NCBI GenBank assembly: GCA_018819005.1
Contig: JAHJQU010000519.1
Coordinates: 1 to 21,495, forward strand
Length of the DNA stretch: 21,495 nt
Direction of reading: 5' to 3'
Source: Pseudomonadota bacterium
GTDB lineage: Bacteria > Desulfobacterota > Desulfobacteria > Desulfobacterales > RPRI01
Positions 1 through 7,228 of this stretch are shown here, in pieces. The notes beneath the pieces are model-generated. The model ran no database searches. It saw only the letters and a list, made by a program, of their open reading frames with translations, and was not told the DNA's origin. Within the stretch, counting starts at the first letter, position 1. Every line of letters starts with the position of its first letter. Made by a program: the position numbers and the translations under genes.

Positions 1-128
1 AGGGTATGAAGTGCTTTCTGATCCGCATCCGAGTAAACGGCTACACAGGCAATCCCCATCTCCTGACATGTGCGCATTACCCGCAGGGCGATTTCTCCCC
101 GGTTAGCCACAAGAATTTTTTTAAACAT
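1..128 (-). CDS. Biotin carboxylase subunit of an acyl-CoA carboxylase, N-terminal fragment
   Basis: Only the first 42 codons are inside the window; the gene runs off the left edge. The reverse strand reads MFKKILVANRGEIALRVMRT and continues CQEMGIACVAVYSDADQKA. This is the hallmark N-terminus of biotin carboxylases (AccC, MccA, PccA), with the ILVANRGEIA strand of the preATP-grasp fold. The family carboxylates biotin with ATP and bicarbonate. The start ATG at 126-128 is preceded by AGGGGA about 6 nt upstream. It begins 17 nt after the carboxyltransferase gene stops, so the two are almost certainly co-transcribed as the two halves of one biotin-dependent acyl-CoA carboxylase. Whether a biotin carrier domain is fused at its C-terminus cannot be seen. 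Confidence 0.93.
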   Translation of the reverse strand, partial: MFKKILVANRGEIALRVMRTCQEMGIACVAVYSDADQKALHT

Positions 129-145
129 GGCGTTTCCCCTATTAC

Positions 146-1762
146 TCACATCCTGAAAATACCGTATCCGAAAATATCATCACGAATTGGCGCATTCAAC
201 GCCGCCGAAATAGACAGGCCAAGGACATCCCGTGTTTTGACCGGATCAATGATTCCGTCATCCCACAGGTGTGACGTACTGTAATAGGCATTCCCCTCTT
301 TTTCAGCCGCGGCAATTATGGGTTCCCTTAAGGCTATTTCCTCTTCAATTGTCATGGGAGGTTTTCCCAGACGCTGATTCTGGTCATTGGTGATTGAAAT
401 CAGAACCCCGGCCGCCTCTGCGCCGCCCATCACACCTATCTTGCCATTAGGCCACATGTAAAGAAAACGCGGCGAATAAGCGCGTCCGCACATGGCATAG
501 TTGCCGGCCCCGTACGAGGCCCCGATAATGACCGTAAATTTGGGAACCGTACAGGTAGAGACGGCGTTGACCATCTTGTGGCCGTTTTTGGTGATGCCTT
601 TGCGTTCATAGTCCCAGCCGATTATAAAACCGGTGATGTTCTGCAAAAAAACAAGCGGAATCTTTCGCTTGTCGCAGATCTGGATAAACTGGGTGGCCTT
701 TTCAGCGCTGTCGTTGAAAAGAACTCCGTTGTTGGCCAGTATTCCCACGGGATAGCCGTGAATATATGCATACCCGCACACCAGCGTCGTGCCGTAAAGT
801 TCCTTGAACTCCAGAAACTCGCTACCGTCAACGATGCGGGCGATGACCTCGCGGATGTCAAAGAATGTTGCCAAATCGCGGCTTACAATTCCGTATAATT
901 CCCTGGGGTCATAAATCGGAGGTTTGGGCTCGGCCATGGAAAGGCGCGTCTTTTCATTTTTAGGCAGGTTCCTTACTATGTTCCTGACAATGGCAATAGC
1001 ATGGGCATCATCTTCGGCGATATAATCCGACACACCGGATTCCATGCAATGCAACAAGGGTCCGCCCAGTTGATCCGCCGTCACCTCTTCACCGGTAGCG
1101 GCCTTGACCAGTGGGGGACCTCCAAGGAAAATGGCGCCATGTCCCTTAACGTGGACGATCTCATCACTCATAGCTACGCCATAGGCGCCACCTGCTGTAC
1201 AAAGCCCCATCACAGCAACAATCTGGGGAATGCCTTTCTTGGACATCAGGGCCTGATTGTAAAAAACCCTTCCTCCACCGTCGATGTCCGGAAAAATTTG
1301 AGACTGCAGAGGGAGATAGGCCCCGGCCGAATCCACGAGGCTGACGCTGGGCAAGTTGTTCTCCATAGAAATGGTCTGCAGACGCAAGGTTTTTTTGGCA
1401 GAAAGGGGATATGCTGAGCCACCCTTTATGGTGGCGTCGTTGATACTTACCACTACCTCTTTTCCGCCAACCACGCCTATTCCAGCCCGAAGTCCGGCGG
1501 CATGGACCTTCCCGTCGTACATGCCCCTGGCGGCTAGTGGTGCGATTTCCAAAAAAGGCGTGTTTTTGTCGAGAAGCAGATCAAGCTTTTTTTGTGCCGG
1601 AAGTTTGCCTGATTCAACCAGGCGGTCCAGCGCCTTCCGGGATCGATCGTCCCGGGCACGTTTCATTTCGCGCCGAAGGTCCTCAACCAAGGCTTCCATT
1701 GCCTCATAATTTTTGTTATAATCTTCAGAATGAATATTTACTTTGGATTCAATCGGATGCAT
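146..1762 (-). CDS. Acyl-CoA carboxylase carboxyltransferase (3-methylcrotonyl-CoA carboxylase beta-type)
   Basis: This 538-residue protein has the length of MccB (about 535). It carries both crotonase-fold halves of a biotin-dependent carboxyltransferase: an N-half with SVSLVDSAGAYLPLQ and GLCTAGGAYGVAMSDE, and a C-half with VFLQNITGFIIGWDYE, IIGASYGAGNYAMCGRAYSP and RFLYMWPNGKIGVMGG. These are much closer to methylcrotonyl- or geranyl-CoA carboxylase than to propionyl-CoA carboxylase or AccAD. It would transfer CO2 from carboxybiotin to a branched enoyl-CoA, as in leucine or isoprenoid breakdown; the exact acyl-CoA is inferred. The start ATG at 1762 has only a weak GAGAG Shine-Dalgarno sequence. 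The biotin carboxylase gene follows 17 nt downstream. A divergent, AT-rich 5' region probably holds its promoter. Confidence 0.93.
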   Translation of the reverse strand: MHPIESKVNIHSEDYNKNYEAMEALVEDLRREMKRARDDRSRKALDRLVESGKLPAQKKLDLLLDKNTPFLEIAPLAARGMYDGKVHAAGLRAGIGVVGGKEVVVSINDATIKGGSAYPLSAKKTLRLQTISMENNLPSVSLVDSAGAYLPLQSQIFPDIDGGGRVFYNQALMSKKGIPQIVAVMGLCTAGGAYGVAMSDEIVHVKGHGAIFLGGPPLVKAATGEEVTADQLGGPLLHCMESGVSDYIAEDDAHAIAIVRNIVRNLPKNEKTRLSMAEPKPPIYDPRELYGIVSRDLATFFDIREVIARIVDGSEFLEFKELYGTTLVCGYAYIHGYPVGILANNGVLFNDSAEKATQFIQICDKRKIPLVFLQNITGFIIGWDYERKGITKNGHKMVNAVSTCTVPKFTVIIGASYGAGNYAMCGRAYSPRFLYMWPNGKIGVMGGAEAAGVLISITNDQNQRLGKPPMTIEEEIALREPIIAAAEKEGNAYYSTSHLWDDGIIDPVKTRDVLGLSISAALNAPIRDDIFGYGIFRM

Positions 1763-2094
1763 GATGTTTCTCTCACAGCCACGATTCTTGCCGGGCAGGT
1801 TTTTTTCTTAAGTCGATGGACTTCTTACGAGTGATCAATTTTTGTCTGATAGCATGATAATTTCACTAATGAATTCATTTTGTGAAGTCAATATATATTC
1901 ATTCATTAACCGAATATTTATAAACATTATTCATACAAACTGTTATTCTGTTAATCTCTTTAATATGACAAAGAGCGGTGTATGGCTCCCCACGGGGAAT
2001 GCGCTTGCTATTGCGGTTTAATTACGCTATTTTGGCTAAGAATAGACAACCTGATTTCTTAAACACAACTTTTAGCTGTAACTTGGAGGCTTAC
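1763..2094. other. AT-rich divergent spacer with palindromes
   Basis: This stretch separates the minus-strand carboxylase operon from the plus-strand genes. It has no convincing ORF. It is strongly AT-rich between about 1835 and 1970. It holds a perfect 12-bp palindrome AATGAATTCATT at 1868-1879, and about 20 bp further on a repeat of the half-site (ATTCATTCATT, 1898-1908). Such spaced ATTCA/TGAAT half-sites suggest a dimeric regulator controlling the carboxylase promoter, but I could not assign a clear -35/-10 pair. A TTGGAGG Shine-Dalgarno at 2082-2088 belongs to the following small gene. Confidence 0.4.
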
Positions 2095-2332
2095 ATGACA
2101 GAACAGATTCGGTATCTGACTCCAGGCCTGGCGTGACGAAGCGGAAAGACGGCTCAAATCCGAACTCAGCCCTGACCATGTTTACCAGGCCGGAGAACTT
2201 CTTATCTGTGCCATGCAGTATGCCTGTCCCGAAGAAGGAATAGGGTTCAGGTACGAAAATCCTGTCCTCATACACCCGGACAGGTGCGAACCGCTCTCGG
2301 TTTTTCCCTTGACCGTTGATGAAATAAAATGA
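2095..2332 (+). pseudogene. Frameshifted small gene resembling the N-terminus of SCP2 sterol-carrier family proteins
   Basis: A good Shine-Dalgarno (TTGGAGG, 6 nt spacing) leads to ATG 2095 and MTEQIRYLTPGLA, then TGA at 2134. In the shifted frame, translation resumes without its own start as WRDEAERRLKSELSPDHVYQ and on to ...PLTVDEIK, ending at TGA 2330-2332. Joined, the first 28 or so residues resemble the beginning of short SCP2-domain proteins of Desulfobacterota (xYLTPEWRDEAxRRLxxELTP, from memory). The remaining 50 residues, with three cysteines, do not look like an SCP2 body. One inserted or deleted base near 2115-2130 explains the break. It could be a true pseudogene, a sequencing or assembly error, or less likely a programmed frameshift. 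Confidence 0.5.
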
Positions 2333-2342
2333 TGAAATAAAA
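2317..2342 (+). repeat. 13-bp perfect tandem duplication
   Basis: TGATGAAATAAAA occurs twice back to back (2317-2329 and 2330-2342). The first copy holds the last codons of the broken small gene, whose stop TGA begins the second copy. The second copy ends on the first base of the pseudouridine synthase ATG. Without the duplication the stop and the next start would overlap as ATGA, a typical translational-coupling arrangement. Confidence 0.85.
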
Positions 2343-3142
2343 TGACGAGATCGCTCAAAAAGGCCATTTCCGTATGGAAACCGATTAACTGTGGATCCAA
2401 ACAAATTCCGGTGCTTGCCGCCGGAAAAGGCTGGCTGGTTGTGGATAAGCCTGCCGGCATGACTGTTCACAACATGCCAGGGATGGATCTCTGCTCCTTT
2501 GCATTAACACATCTTCAAAATGAAACGACTGAAAAGGGGCAGACAGCTTTTGACCCGGATTTTGGCGTCAATCCTGTTCATCGTCTCGACAAGGAGGCAA
2601 GCGGCATTATTATTCTGGCCTCCTCCCGTGAGATGTTTAGATTTTTTTCAAATCAGTTTCAATCACATCAGGTAATAAAGCGGTATGCCGCTATTTTGCA
2701 TGGCCTTCTCGAAAACCCGAAAGGAAATGATTTGTGGGGGACATGGCGGTGGCCTCTTTCTGATACTGCCGGGGGACGCGTTAATCCTGAAGGCTCAGGG
2801 CGTGGGCAGCATAGCGAGACCCGTTATCGGGTTCTTGACAAGAGTGCTCATTATACGATGGTGGAAATTGAGCTTGTCTCCGGCCGGACGCATCAGATCC
2901 GGCGACACGCGAAACTGTCCGGTCACCCGGTAGTCGGCGATACACGATACGGCTCGACCCGGGCAGCAAAATACCTTAAACGTAATTATGCGTTTAACCG
3001 TATTGCGCTCCATGCGCGTGAGCTTACATTGCTGCTGCCGGGTGGGGAAAATCCGGAAACCATAGAAACCTTTTCAATTCCAGGTCAGATGCTGGAATTG
3101 TTTAAAAATGACGGTAATTATTCAGCCACAGATTTACACTGA
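2342..3142 (+). CDS. RluA-family RNA pseudouridine synthase
   Basis: The protein has 266 residues and the catalytic core of RluA-type synthases, which isomerise uridine to pseudouridine in rRNA or tRNA. Visible motifs are WLVVDKPAGMTVH (about 31-43), the catalytic loop HRLDKEASGIIILA with Asp83 as the expected nucleophile, VEIELVSGRTHQIRRH, and GHPVVGDTRYG near the end. There is no N-terminal S4 RNA-binding domain, so it is the short form. ATG 2342 is the only start after an in-frame stop at 2333; it lacks a Shine-Dalgarno, suggesting original coupling to the broken upstream gene. The last six residues (SATDLH) are encoded by a dispersed repeat element. The exact RNA target cannot be told from sequence. 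Confidence 0.88.
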   Translation: MTRSLKKAISVWKPINCGSKQIPVLAAGKGWLVVDKPAGMTVHNMPGMDLCSFALTHLQNETTEKGQTAFDPDFGVNPVHRLDKEASGIIILASSREMFRFFSNQFQSHQVIKRYAAILHGLLENPKGNDLWGTWRWPLSDTAGGRVNPEGSGRGQHSETRYRVLDKSAHYTMVEIELVSGRTHQIRRHAKLSGHPVVGDTRYGSTRAAKYLKRNYAFNRIALHARELTLLLPGGENPETIETFSIPGQMLELFKNDGNYSATDLH

Positions 3143-3161
3143 TGAACGCAGATAGATTTAA
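3124..3161. repeat. Copy of a widespread dispersed intergenic repeat
   Basis: The stretch AGCCACAGATTTACACTGAT followed by GAACGCAGATAGATTTAAAT resembles a sequence I recall recurring between genes in many environmental bacterial genomes (forms like CACAGATTTACACAGATGAACACAGAT). It has internal CAGAT/GAT periodicity. It supplies the last codons and stop of the pseudouridine synthase gene. Only one copy is visible in this window, so the repeat identity rests on recall. Confidence 0.45.
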
Positions 3162-3249
3162 ATACAGTAGCTATTCTGAATCCTGGATTCTGGCTTCTGA
3201 GCAGTTACAAATGACCATGCCAATATAAGTACCAAAGGAGCAATAAAGA

Positions 3250-3714
3250 ATGAACGATTTTCCTGAAAATACAGTGGAGATGATCAACGAACTTATAGGC
3301 GGCTTCAACAAGTCAATGGGCCTTCATTTTATCAAGGCCGCCCGGAACGAGTTCGTTGCCGAGATAAAGATCGATGATCGACACCTTCAGCCTTACGGGA
3401 TAGTACATGGAGGTGTGTACTCCGGCATGATCGAGACATTATGCAGCACAGGAGCGGCATTGAATGTTTTTTCAGAAGGGAAAAGCGCTGTCGGGCTCGA
3501 AAACGCGACCTCTTTCCTGCGGGCAGTGCGCTCCGGCACCCTGCGCTGCACCGCCAGGCCGGTACTGACAGGAAGACGCTCACACGTGTGGGAAGCACAG
3601 GTGACGGATGACCGCGACCGGCTGGTCGCCACAGGCCGTGTGCGGTTGATGATACTCGAACCGGGTTCCGAGGCAGACGGTATAACCGTCGAGTTGAATA
3701 CTAAACCGGAGTGA
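3250..3714 (+). CDS. PaaI-type hotdog-fold thioesterase
   Basis: A 154-residue single-domain protein with the hotdog thioesterase signature: LQPYGIVHGGVYSGMIETLC (about 41-60), in which HGG and the following acidic residue form the usual catalytic region, then SAVGLENATSFLRAVRSGTL and VTDDRDRLVATGRVRLMIL. PaaI/YbgC-like enzymes hydrolyse acyl-CoA or aryl-CoA esters in the cytoplasm. AAAGGAG lies 11 nt before ATG 3250, somewhat far but clear. It sits alone between the pseudouridine synthase and the TRAP transporter. Its substrate is unknown, but a CoA-ester context (carboxylase upstream, CoA ligase and lyase further downstream) fits. Confidence 0.88.
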   Translation: MNDFPENTVEMINELIGGFNKSMGLHFIKAARNEFVAEIKIDDRHLQPYGIVHGGVYSGMIETLCSTGAALNVFSEGKSAVGLENATSFLRAVRSGTLRCTARPVLTGRRSHVWEAQVTDDRDRLVATGRVRLMILEPGSEADGITVELNTKPE

Positions 3715-3776
3715 TTTCCAATAACAATAAATAGATAAGCCGGGTTCCAGTTGCCCGGCATCAATCTTTTTCGCGC

Positions 3777-3805
3777 TTGACATACACTCAAATTTCAGTT
3801 AAAAG
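3777..3805 (+). promoter_or_regulatory. Candidate sigma70 promoter for the TRAP transporter
   Basis: A perfect -35 hexamer TTGACA (3777-3782) is followed after 17 nt by TAAAAG (3800-3805), a 4/6 match to TATAAT. It lies in the 324-bp spacer before the small ORF and the TRAP genes and faces them. No other pair with a consensus -35 was seen in this spacer. Confidence 0.35.
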
Positions 3806-3882
3806 TCTCACTAAGGTATTTAAAAATCATCCTTATAATCAATTATCAATAATGTCATACGTTGCGATTGAGGGAAAAAAGT

Positions 3883-3993
3883 ATGGCGGGATTGTTTGTA
3901 TTTGCCGGTTTCAGATCGCCGCCGGCAGCAGCGGCATGCTGTCCCTGTACCAATGCCGGCGACAACCAGCAGGACACCGTGCTTGAGTCATAA
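3883..3993 (+). CDS. Possible 36-residue small protein with a CCPC motif
   Basis: ATG 3883 is preceded by GAGGG with 8-9 nt spacing and opens a 36-codon frame. It starts MAGLFVFAGFRSPPAAAACC, continues PCTNAGDNQQDTVLES and stops at TAA 3991-3993, 45 nt before the TRAP binding-protein gene. The ORF is GC-rich inside an AT-rich spacer, and its codons favour G/C at third positions toward the end, which supports coding. The hydrophobic N-terminus and C-C-P-C cluster are striking. It could be a regulatory leader peptide, a metal-binding micro-protein, or chance. The same DNA also contains an 8-bp inverted repeat CGCCGGCA/TGCCGGCG. I do not recognise a family. Confidence 0.35.
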   Translation: MAGLFVFAGFRSPPAAAACCPCTNAGDNQQDTVLES

Positions 3994-4038
3994 GACGGTG
4001 CCCCTTTATATCTTAATTATAATCAGAGGAGGAATGCG

Positions 4039-5088
4039 ATGGTAAAGACAAGAGCAGGTTTCATTTTTTTTACGGTATGCGTAGCGGCCCTTGCCGCCGT
4101 TTTCGCTTTTTCGGCGCTCCACCCGGCTTACGCCGCGGAGCGCAAGTCGATCCGCTGGGCCACATCCAGCACGGGTTCTTACGGCTATAAGGTAGCGGCC
4201 CAGATGATCAAGGTGCTTGAGGACGCCCTCGGCGGCGAATACACCGTCACGGTCAATCCCTATCCGTCAACGACCGCCGCAATGAAGGCGACGATGGATG
4301 GCGGGGCGGAGATCGGCTACACGGCCGACGTCGGGATGACCCAGGTCTATGATGGCACTGGCGGCTTCAACAACTACAATCCCACCAAGTCGAAGATGGT
4401 CCACACCTGGTATGCCTACCCGATGGAGTCGTTCATGGCCGTGCACGCCTCGAAGGCCGACCAGTTCAAATCGTGGGGCGACTTAAGCGGCAAGCCGGTA
4501 TTCTTTACACCCGCCGGCTATATGAACTGGCTCAATTTCCAGCGGATCTTCAAGGCGCTCGGCTACGAGTTCAAACACGTTCAGATCGGCACGGAGGCCC
4601 AGGGCGACGCGCTTCAGGCCGGCACGATAGTCGGCGCCGTAGCCTACACGACCGCAGGTGCTTCCCTCGCCTCATACTGGCGGGAGACCGAACTGCGCGT
4701 TGACATCAAGCTGGTCAATCCGAGTCCGGATGAGGTCAAGAAGCTGATCGCGGCGGACCTCGCTCCCGTGGAGGTCGATGCAACCAAGGCGTTCAGCAAG
4801 GACGTCGGCGTCAAGACCGTCCTGGGCGTACCGATCCTGTTCGGTTACAACGTGCTCGCGGACATGCCCGAAGAGGTCATCTACAAGATGCTGAGCGCGT
4901 TCTATAAGGAACGCGACAACCTCGTCAAGACTGATCCCGGCTTCGGACCCATGGCACGTGACTTCGTCGGTATGCAGGTGAACGGCATCAAGGCCAATCC
5001 GACCGTTCCTGTGCATGCGGGACTGGCGAAGTTTCTTAAAGAACACAAAGCCTGGAACGATAAGTGGATTATTGCAGGCAGCAAGTAA
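4039..5088 (+). CDS. TAXI-family TRAP transporter substrate-binding protein
   Basis: A 349-residue periplasmic protein. Residues 1-32 form a typical Sec signal peptide: KTR, a hydrophobic core, and a signal peptidase site after AYA. The mature protein starts with SIRWATSSTGSYGYKVAAQM, the glycine-rich substrate loop of TAXI (TRAP-associated extracytoplasmic immunogenic) proteins. It continues with NPYPSTTAAMKATMDGGAEI and GTIVGAVAYTTAGASLASYW. It captures a small carboxylate and passes it to the membrane permease encoded next. AGAGGAGG lies just upstream of ATG 4039. The gene looks richer in G and C than the DNA to its left (by eye, not computed). Its ligand cannot be read from sequence; the adjacent catabolic operon suggests an organic acid. 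Confidence 0.92.
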   Translation: MVKTRAGFIFFTVCVAALAAVFAFSALHPAYAAERKSIRWATSSTGSYGYKVAAQMIKVLEDALGGEYTVTVNPYPSTTAAMKATMDGGAEIGYTADVGMTQVYDGTGGFNNYNPTKSKMVHTWYAYPMESFMAVHASKADQFKSWGDLSGKPVFFTPAGYMNWLNFQRIFKALGYEFKHVQIGTEAQGDALQAGTIVGAVAYTTAGASLASYWRETELRVDIKLVNPSPDEVKKLIAADLAPVEVDATKAFSKDVGVKTVLGVPILFGYNVLADMPEEVIYKMLSAFYKERDNLVKTDPGFGPMARDFVGMQVNGIKANPTVPVHAGLAKFLKEHKAWNDKWIIAGSK

Positions 5089-5107
5089 TCGCCCAGGAGG
5101 AAATCAG

Positions 5108-5149
5108 GGTGGTGGGAATCGGCGCGGTTTTGCACCGGTTCCCACCACC
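5108..5149 (+). terminator. Stem-loop between the TRAP binding-protein and permease genes
   Basis: GGTGGTGGGAATCGG (5108-5122) can pair with CCGGTTCCCACCACC (5135-5149), giving a 15-bp stem with one G-U wobble and a 12-nt loop. It begins 20 nt after the binding-protein stop. No T-run follows, so it is more likely an mRNA 3'-stabilising or partial-attenuation hairpin than a full terminator. Such hairpins commonly raise binding-protein over permease levels in transporter operons. Confidence 0.7.
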
Positions 5150-5233
5150 ATACACTATGCGTCGTCACTTGGCATGTCGACGCCGCGGCCCTGAACGCGA
5201 CCGTAGCTTTGGCCGAATAATGGAGGGAAAGCC

Positions 5234-7186
5234 ATGCTGAGCGACCGAATCAAGCGCTACACCAATCTTAATAACGCGATCTTTAGCTTGTCGATTATCA
5301 TGTTCGTCTGGCTGTGCTGGTACTTCTACACCGGCTACGGCGGCGGGAGCGAACTGGTGGCAAACCTTGTGCCGATCGCCCTGATGATTCGGATCCTGCA
5401 TATGCACAAAGATGGTTTTATTTACAAACGGCTGCCGCCGATCGCAAATCATATCATTGTCTTAAGCTACCTTGCCGTATGTCTTTATGCCTTCTATCAT
5501 TTTCACACGGAATACGAACAGATCTCAATCTGGCGGCAGGGATCCTATACCAGGGAAGACTTCATCATGGGTCTTCTGGTATTCCTTCTGGTGATGGAGC
5601 TCTCACGGGTCGCCCATTCAGAGCTTTTTTGGATGAACGTGGTCCTTGTTGTCTATACTCTGTGGGGTTATCTGAGTCCGATCGACTTTTTCTGGCATCC
5701 CGGCACCACATTCTACCGGGTGATCACATCGAGCACGGTTGAACTAGCAACCGGTATTTACGGGCTTTATGCGCAAATCGCCCTGACTACGATCGCGGCG
5801 TTTTTGCTGCTGGCGGCGGCGGCAAACGGTTTCGATGCCCAGGGGGCAATGGTCAATTTCATGCGGCGGATCGCCGGAAAATCGCGGCACACGATCCCGC
5901 AGACGGCCGTTCTCGCCTCGACTGCGGTCGGCATGATCAGCGGCAGCGGCGCGGCCAATGCGGCCGTCACCGGCAGTTTCACGATTCCGATGATGAAACG
6001 CTACGGCGTGCCGCCGGTCTTTGCCGCAGCGGTGGAGACCGGGGCCTCGATGGGAGGGCTCATCATGCCGCCGGTGATGGCGGTGGCCGGTTTCGTGATG
6101 GCGGAGTTCCTCGGCGTGTCTTACTGGAACGTGGTGCTCCGAGGCTTCTCCCTTGCTTTCGTCTACTACTCCTCGCTCTCCCTTTCCGTTTATCTCGTGA
6201 GCATCAGTCTGATGCCCGCCTCACCGATCGAGAGAACGACCATGCCGATCTATGAACAGCTTAAGACGGCAATATTCTTCTTCGGAGTAATCTATCTCAC
6301 CATCCTGATGGGGGTTTTCAATTACGGCGAACAGATATCCGGCCTCTATACCGGGTCTGTCATGTTAGGACTCTTTATTCTCCTGTTTTGTTATTTCAAA
6401 TACGTGCGGAAGGACCCGGTGACGAAAAAGGATGCGATCTTTAAGAACATCCGCACTATGATCGAGATGCATGCTGAGATGACCTCTTATCTGCTTCTGC
6501 TGCTGTCAACGCTCGGCATCATGATCGGCCTCTTCACCGTAACCGGCTTTATCAACCGCATGGGAGGGATGCTCCTCCAAATCGGCGAATTTCATATCAT
6601 CGCGCTGATCCTGATGGCCTGGATCTTCGGCTGGCTCGTCGGTGCCGGCCTGCCGCCGACGGCGACATATATCGTCCTTGCGGTCATAGTCATCGAGCCG
6701 ATGCGCAAGGTCGGCATCGATCCCTGGGTAGCCCATTGCTTCGTCTTTCTGGTCGCTGTATGGGGTGAGCTGTCGCCGCCGACCTCGCTCGCTGCGGCGG
6801 TCGCGGCACGGATCGCCGAGGCGTCGTTCATGAAAACCATGTGGCAGGCGCTGAAAATGTGCCTGCCTATCACCATTATGACCTTCGCGATCTTCACCCG
6901 CTCTGACATGGTTGTAAACCCTGGCTGGCCCCAGATCGCCGCTACACTGCTTGTAGCGATCGCCTGCTGCGGTATATCCTTTTCCATCTTCGGAAAGTTC
7001 GTCCACGGACGGGGCTCGAACATAATGCTGCGCGCGGCGCTGGGCCTCGCCTCGTTAGTGGTGCTGTTTCACCCGGACAAAAATGTGTCTCTCATGCTGG
7101 CCGTGATCGTGCTGCCGGCGACGATCTACGGTGTCATACGCCATCGGCGGAGCGCCCTGCTTGAGAGCGATCTGCAGCCGGCATAA
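5234..7186 (+). CDS. TRAP transporter permease, fused 4TM/12TM (DctQM-type fusion, TAXI system)
   Basis: A 650-residue polytopic membrane protein in which the small (DctQ-like) and large (DctM-like) TRAP permease subunits are one chain, as is usual for TAXI systems. The N-terminal 170 residues contain about four to five helices (IIMFVWLCWYFYTG, IIVLSYLAVCLYAFYHF, FIMGLLVFLLVMELS). The DctM part includes AVGMISGSGAANAAVTGSFT and PMMKRYGVPPVFAAAVETGA, then GGLIMPPVMAVAGFVMAEFL, and a second repeat with VGAGLPPTATYIVLAVIV and GELSPPTSLAAAVAARIAEA. These two repeats form the transport core. GGAGG with 7-8 nt spacing precedes ATG 5234. The gene ends 42 nt from the convergent end of the catabolic operon. 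Confidence 0.93.
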   Translation: MLSDRIKRYTNLNNAIFSLSIIMFVWLCWYFYTGYGGGSELVANLVPIALMIRILHMHKDGFIYKRLPPIANHIIVLSYLAVCLYAFYHFHTEYEQISIWRQGSYTREDFIMGLLVFLLVMELSRVAHSELFWMNVVLVVYTLWGYLSPIDFFWHPGTTFYRVITSSTVELATGIYGLYAQIALTTIAAFLLLAAAANGFDAQGAMVNFMRRIAGKSRHTIPQTAVLASTAVGMISGSGAANAAVTGSFTIPMMKRYGVPPVFAAAVETGASMGGLIMPPVMAVAGFVMAEFLGVSYWNVVLRGFSLAFVYYSSLSLSVYLVSISLMPASPIERTTMPIYEQLKTAIFFFGVIYLTILMGVFNYGEQISGLYTGSVMLGLFILLFCYFKYVRKDPVTKKDAIFKNIRTMIEMHAEMTSYLLLLLSTLGIMIGLFTVTGFINRMGGMLLQIGEFHIIALILMAWIFGWLVGAGLPPTATYIVLAVIVIEPMRKVGIDPWVAHCFVFLVAVWGELSPPTSLAAAVAARIAEASFMKTMWQALKMCLPITIMTFAIFTRSDMVVNPGWPQIAATLLVAIACCGISFSIFGKFVHGRGSNIMLRAALGLASLVVLFHPDKNVSLMLAVIVLPATIYGVIRHRRSALLESDLQPA

Positions 7187-7228
7187 TGAATGGTGGGAAG
7201 TTCTTTTCTCAGAGGCCGGAAGGGGAAT

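Noticed and set aside
1980..2000. TCCCCACGGGGA mini-palindrome in the divergent spacer
   Set aside because: The stem is 4 bp with a tiny loop and no nearby promoter signal.
3777..3986. A 69-codon plus-strand frame opening at TTG in the spacer before the TRAP genes
   Set aside because: It starts inside a likely -35 hexamer, has no ribosome binding site and no recognisable composition; the overlapping 36-codon ATG frame with a Shine-Dalgarno is more plausible.
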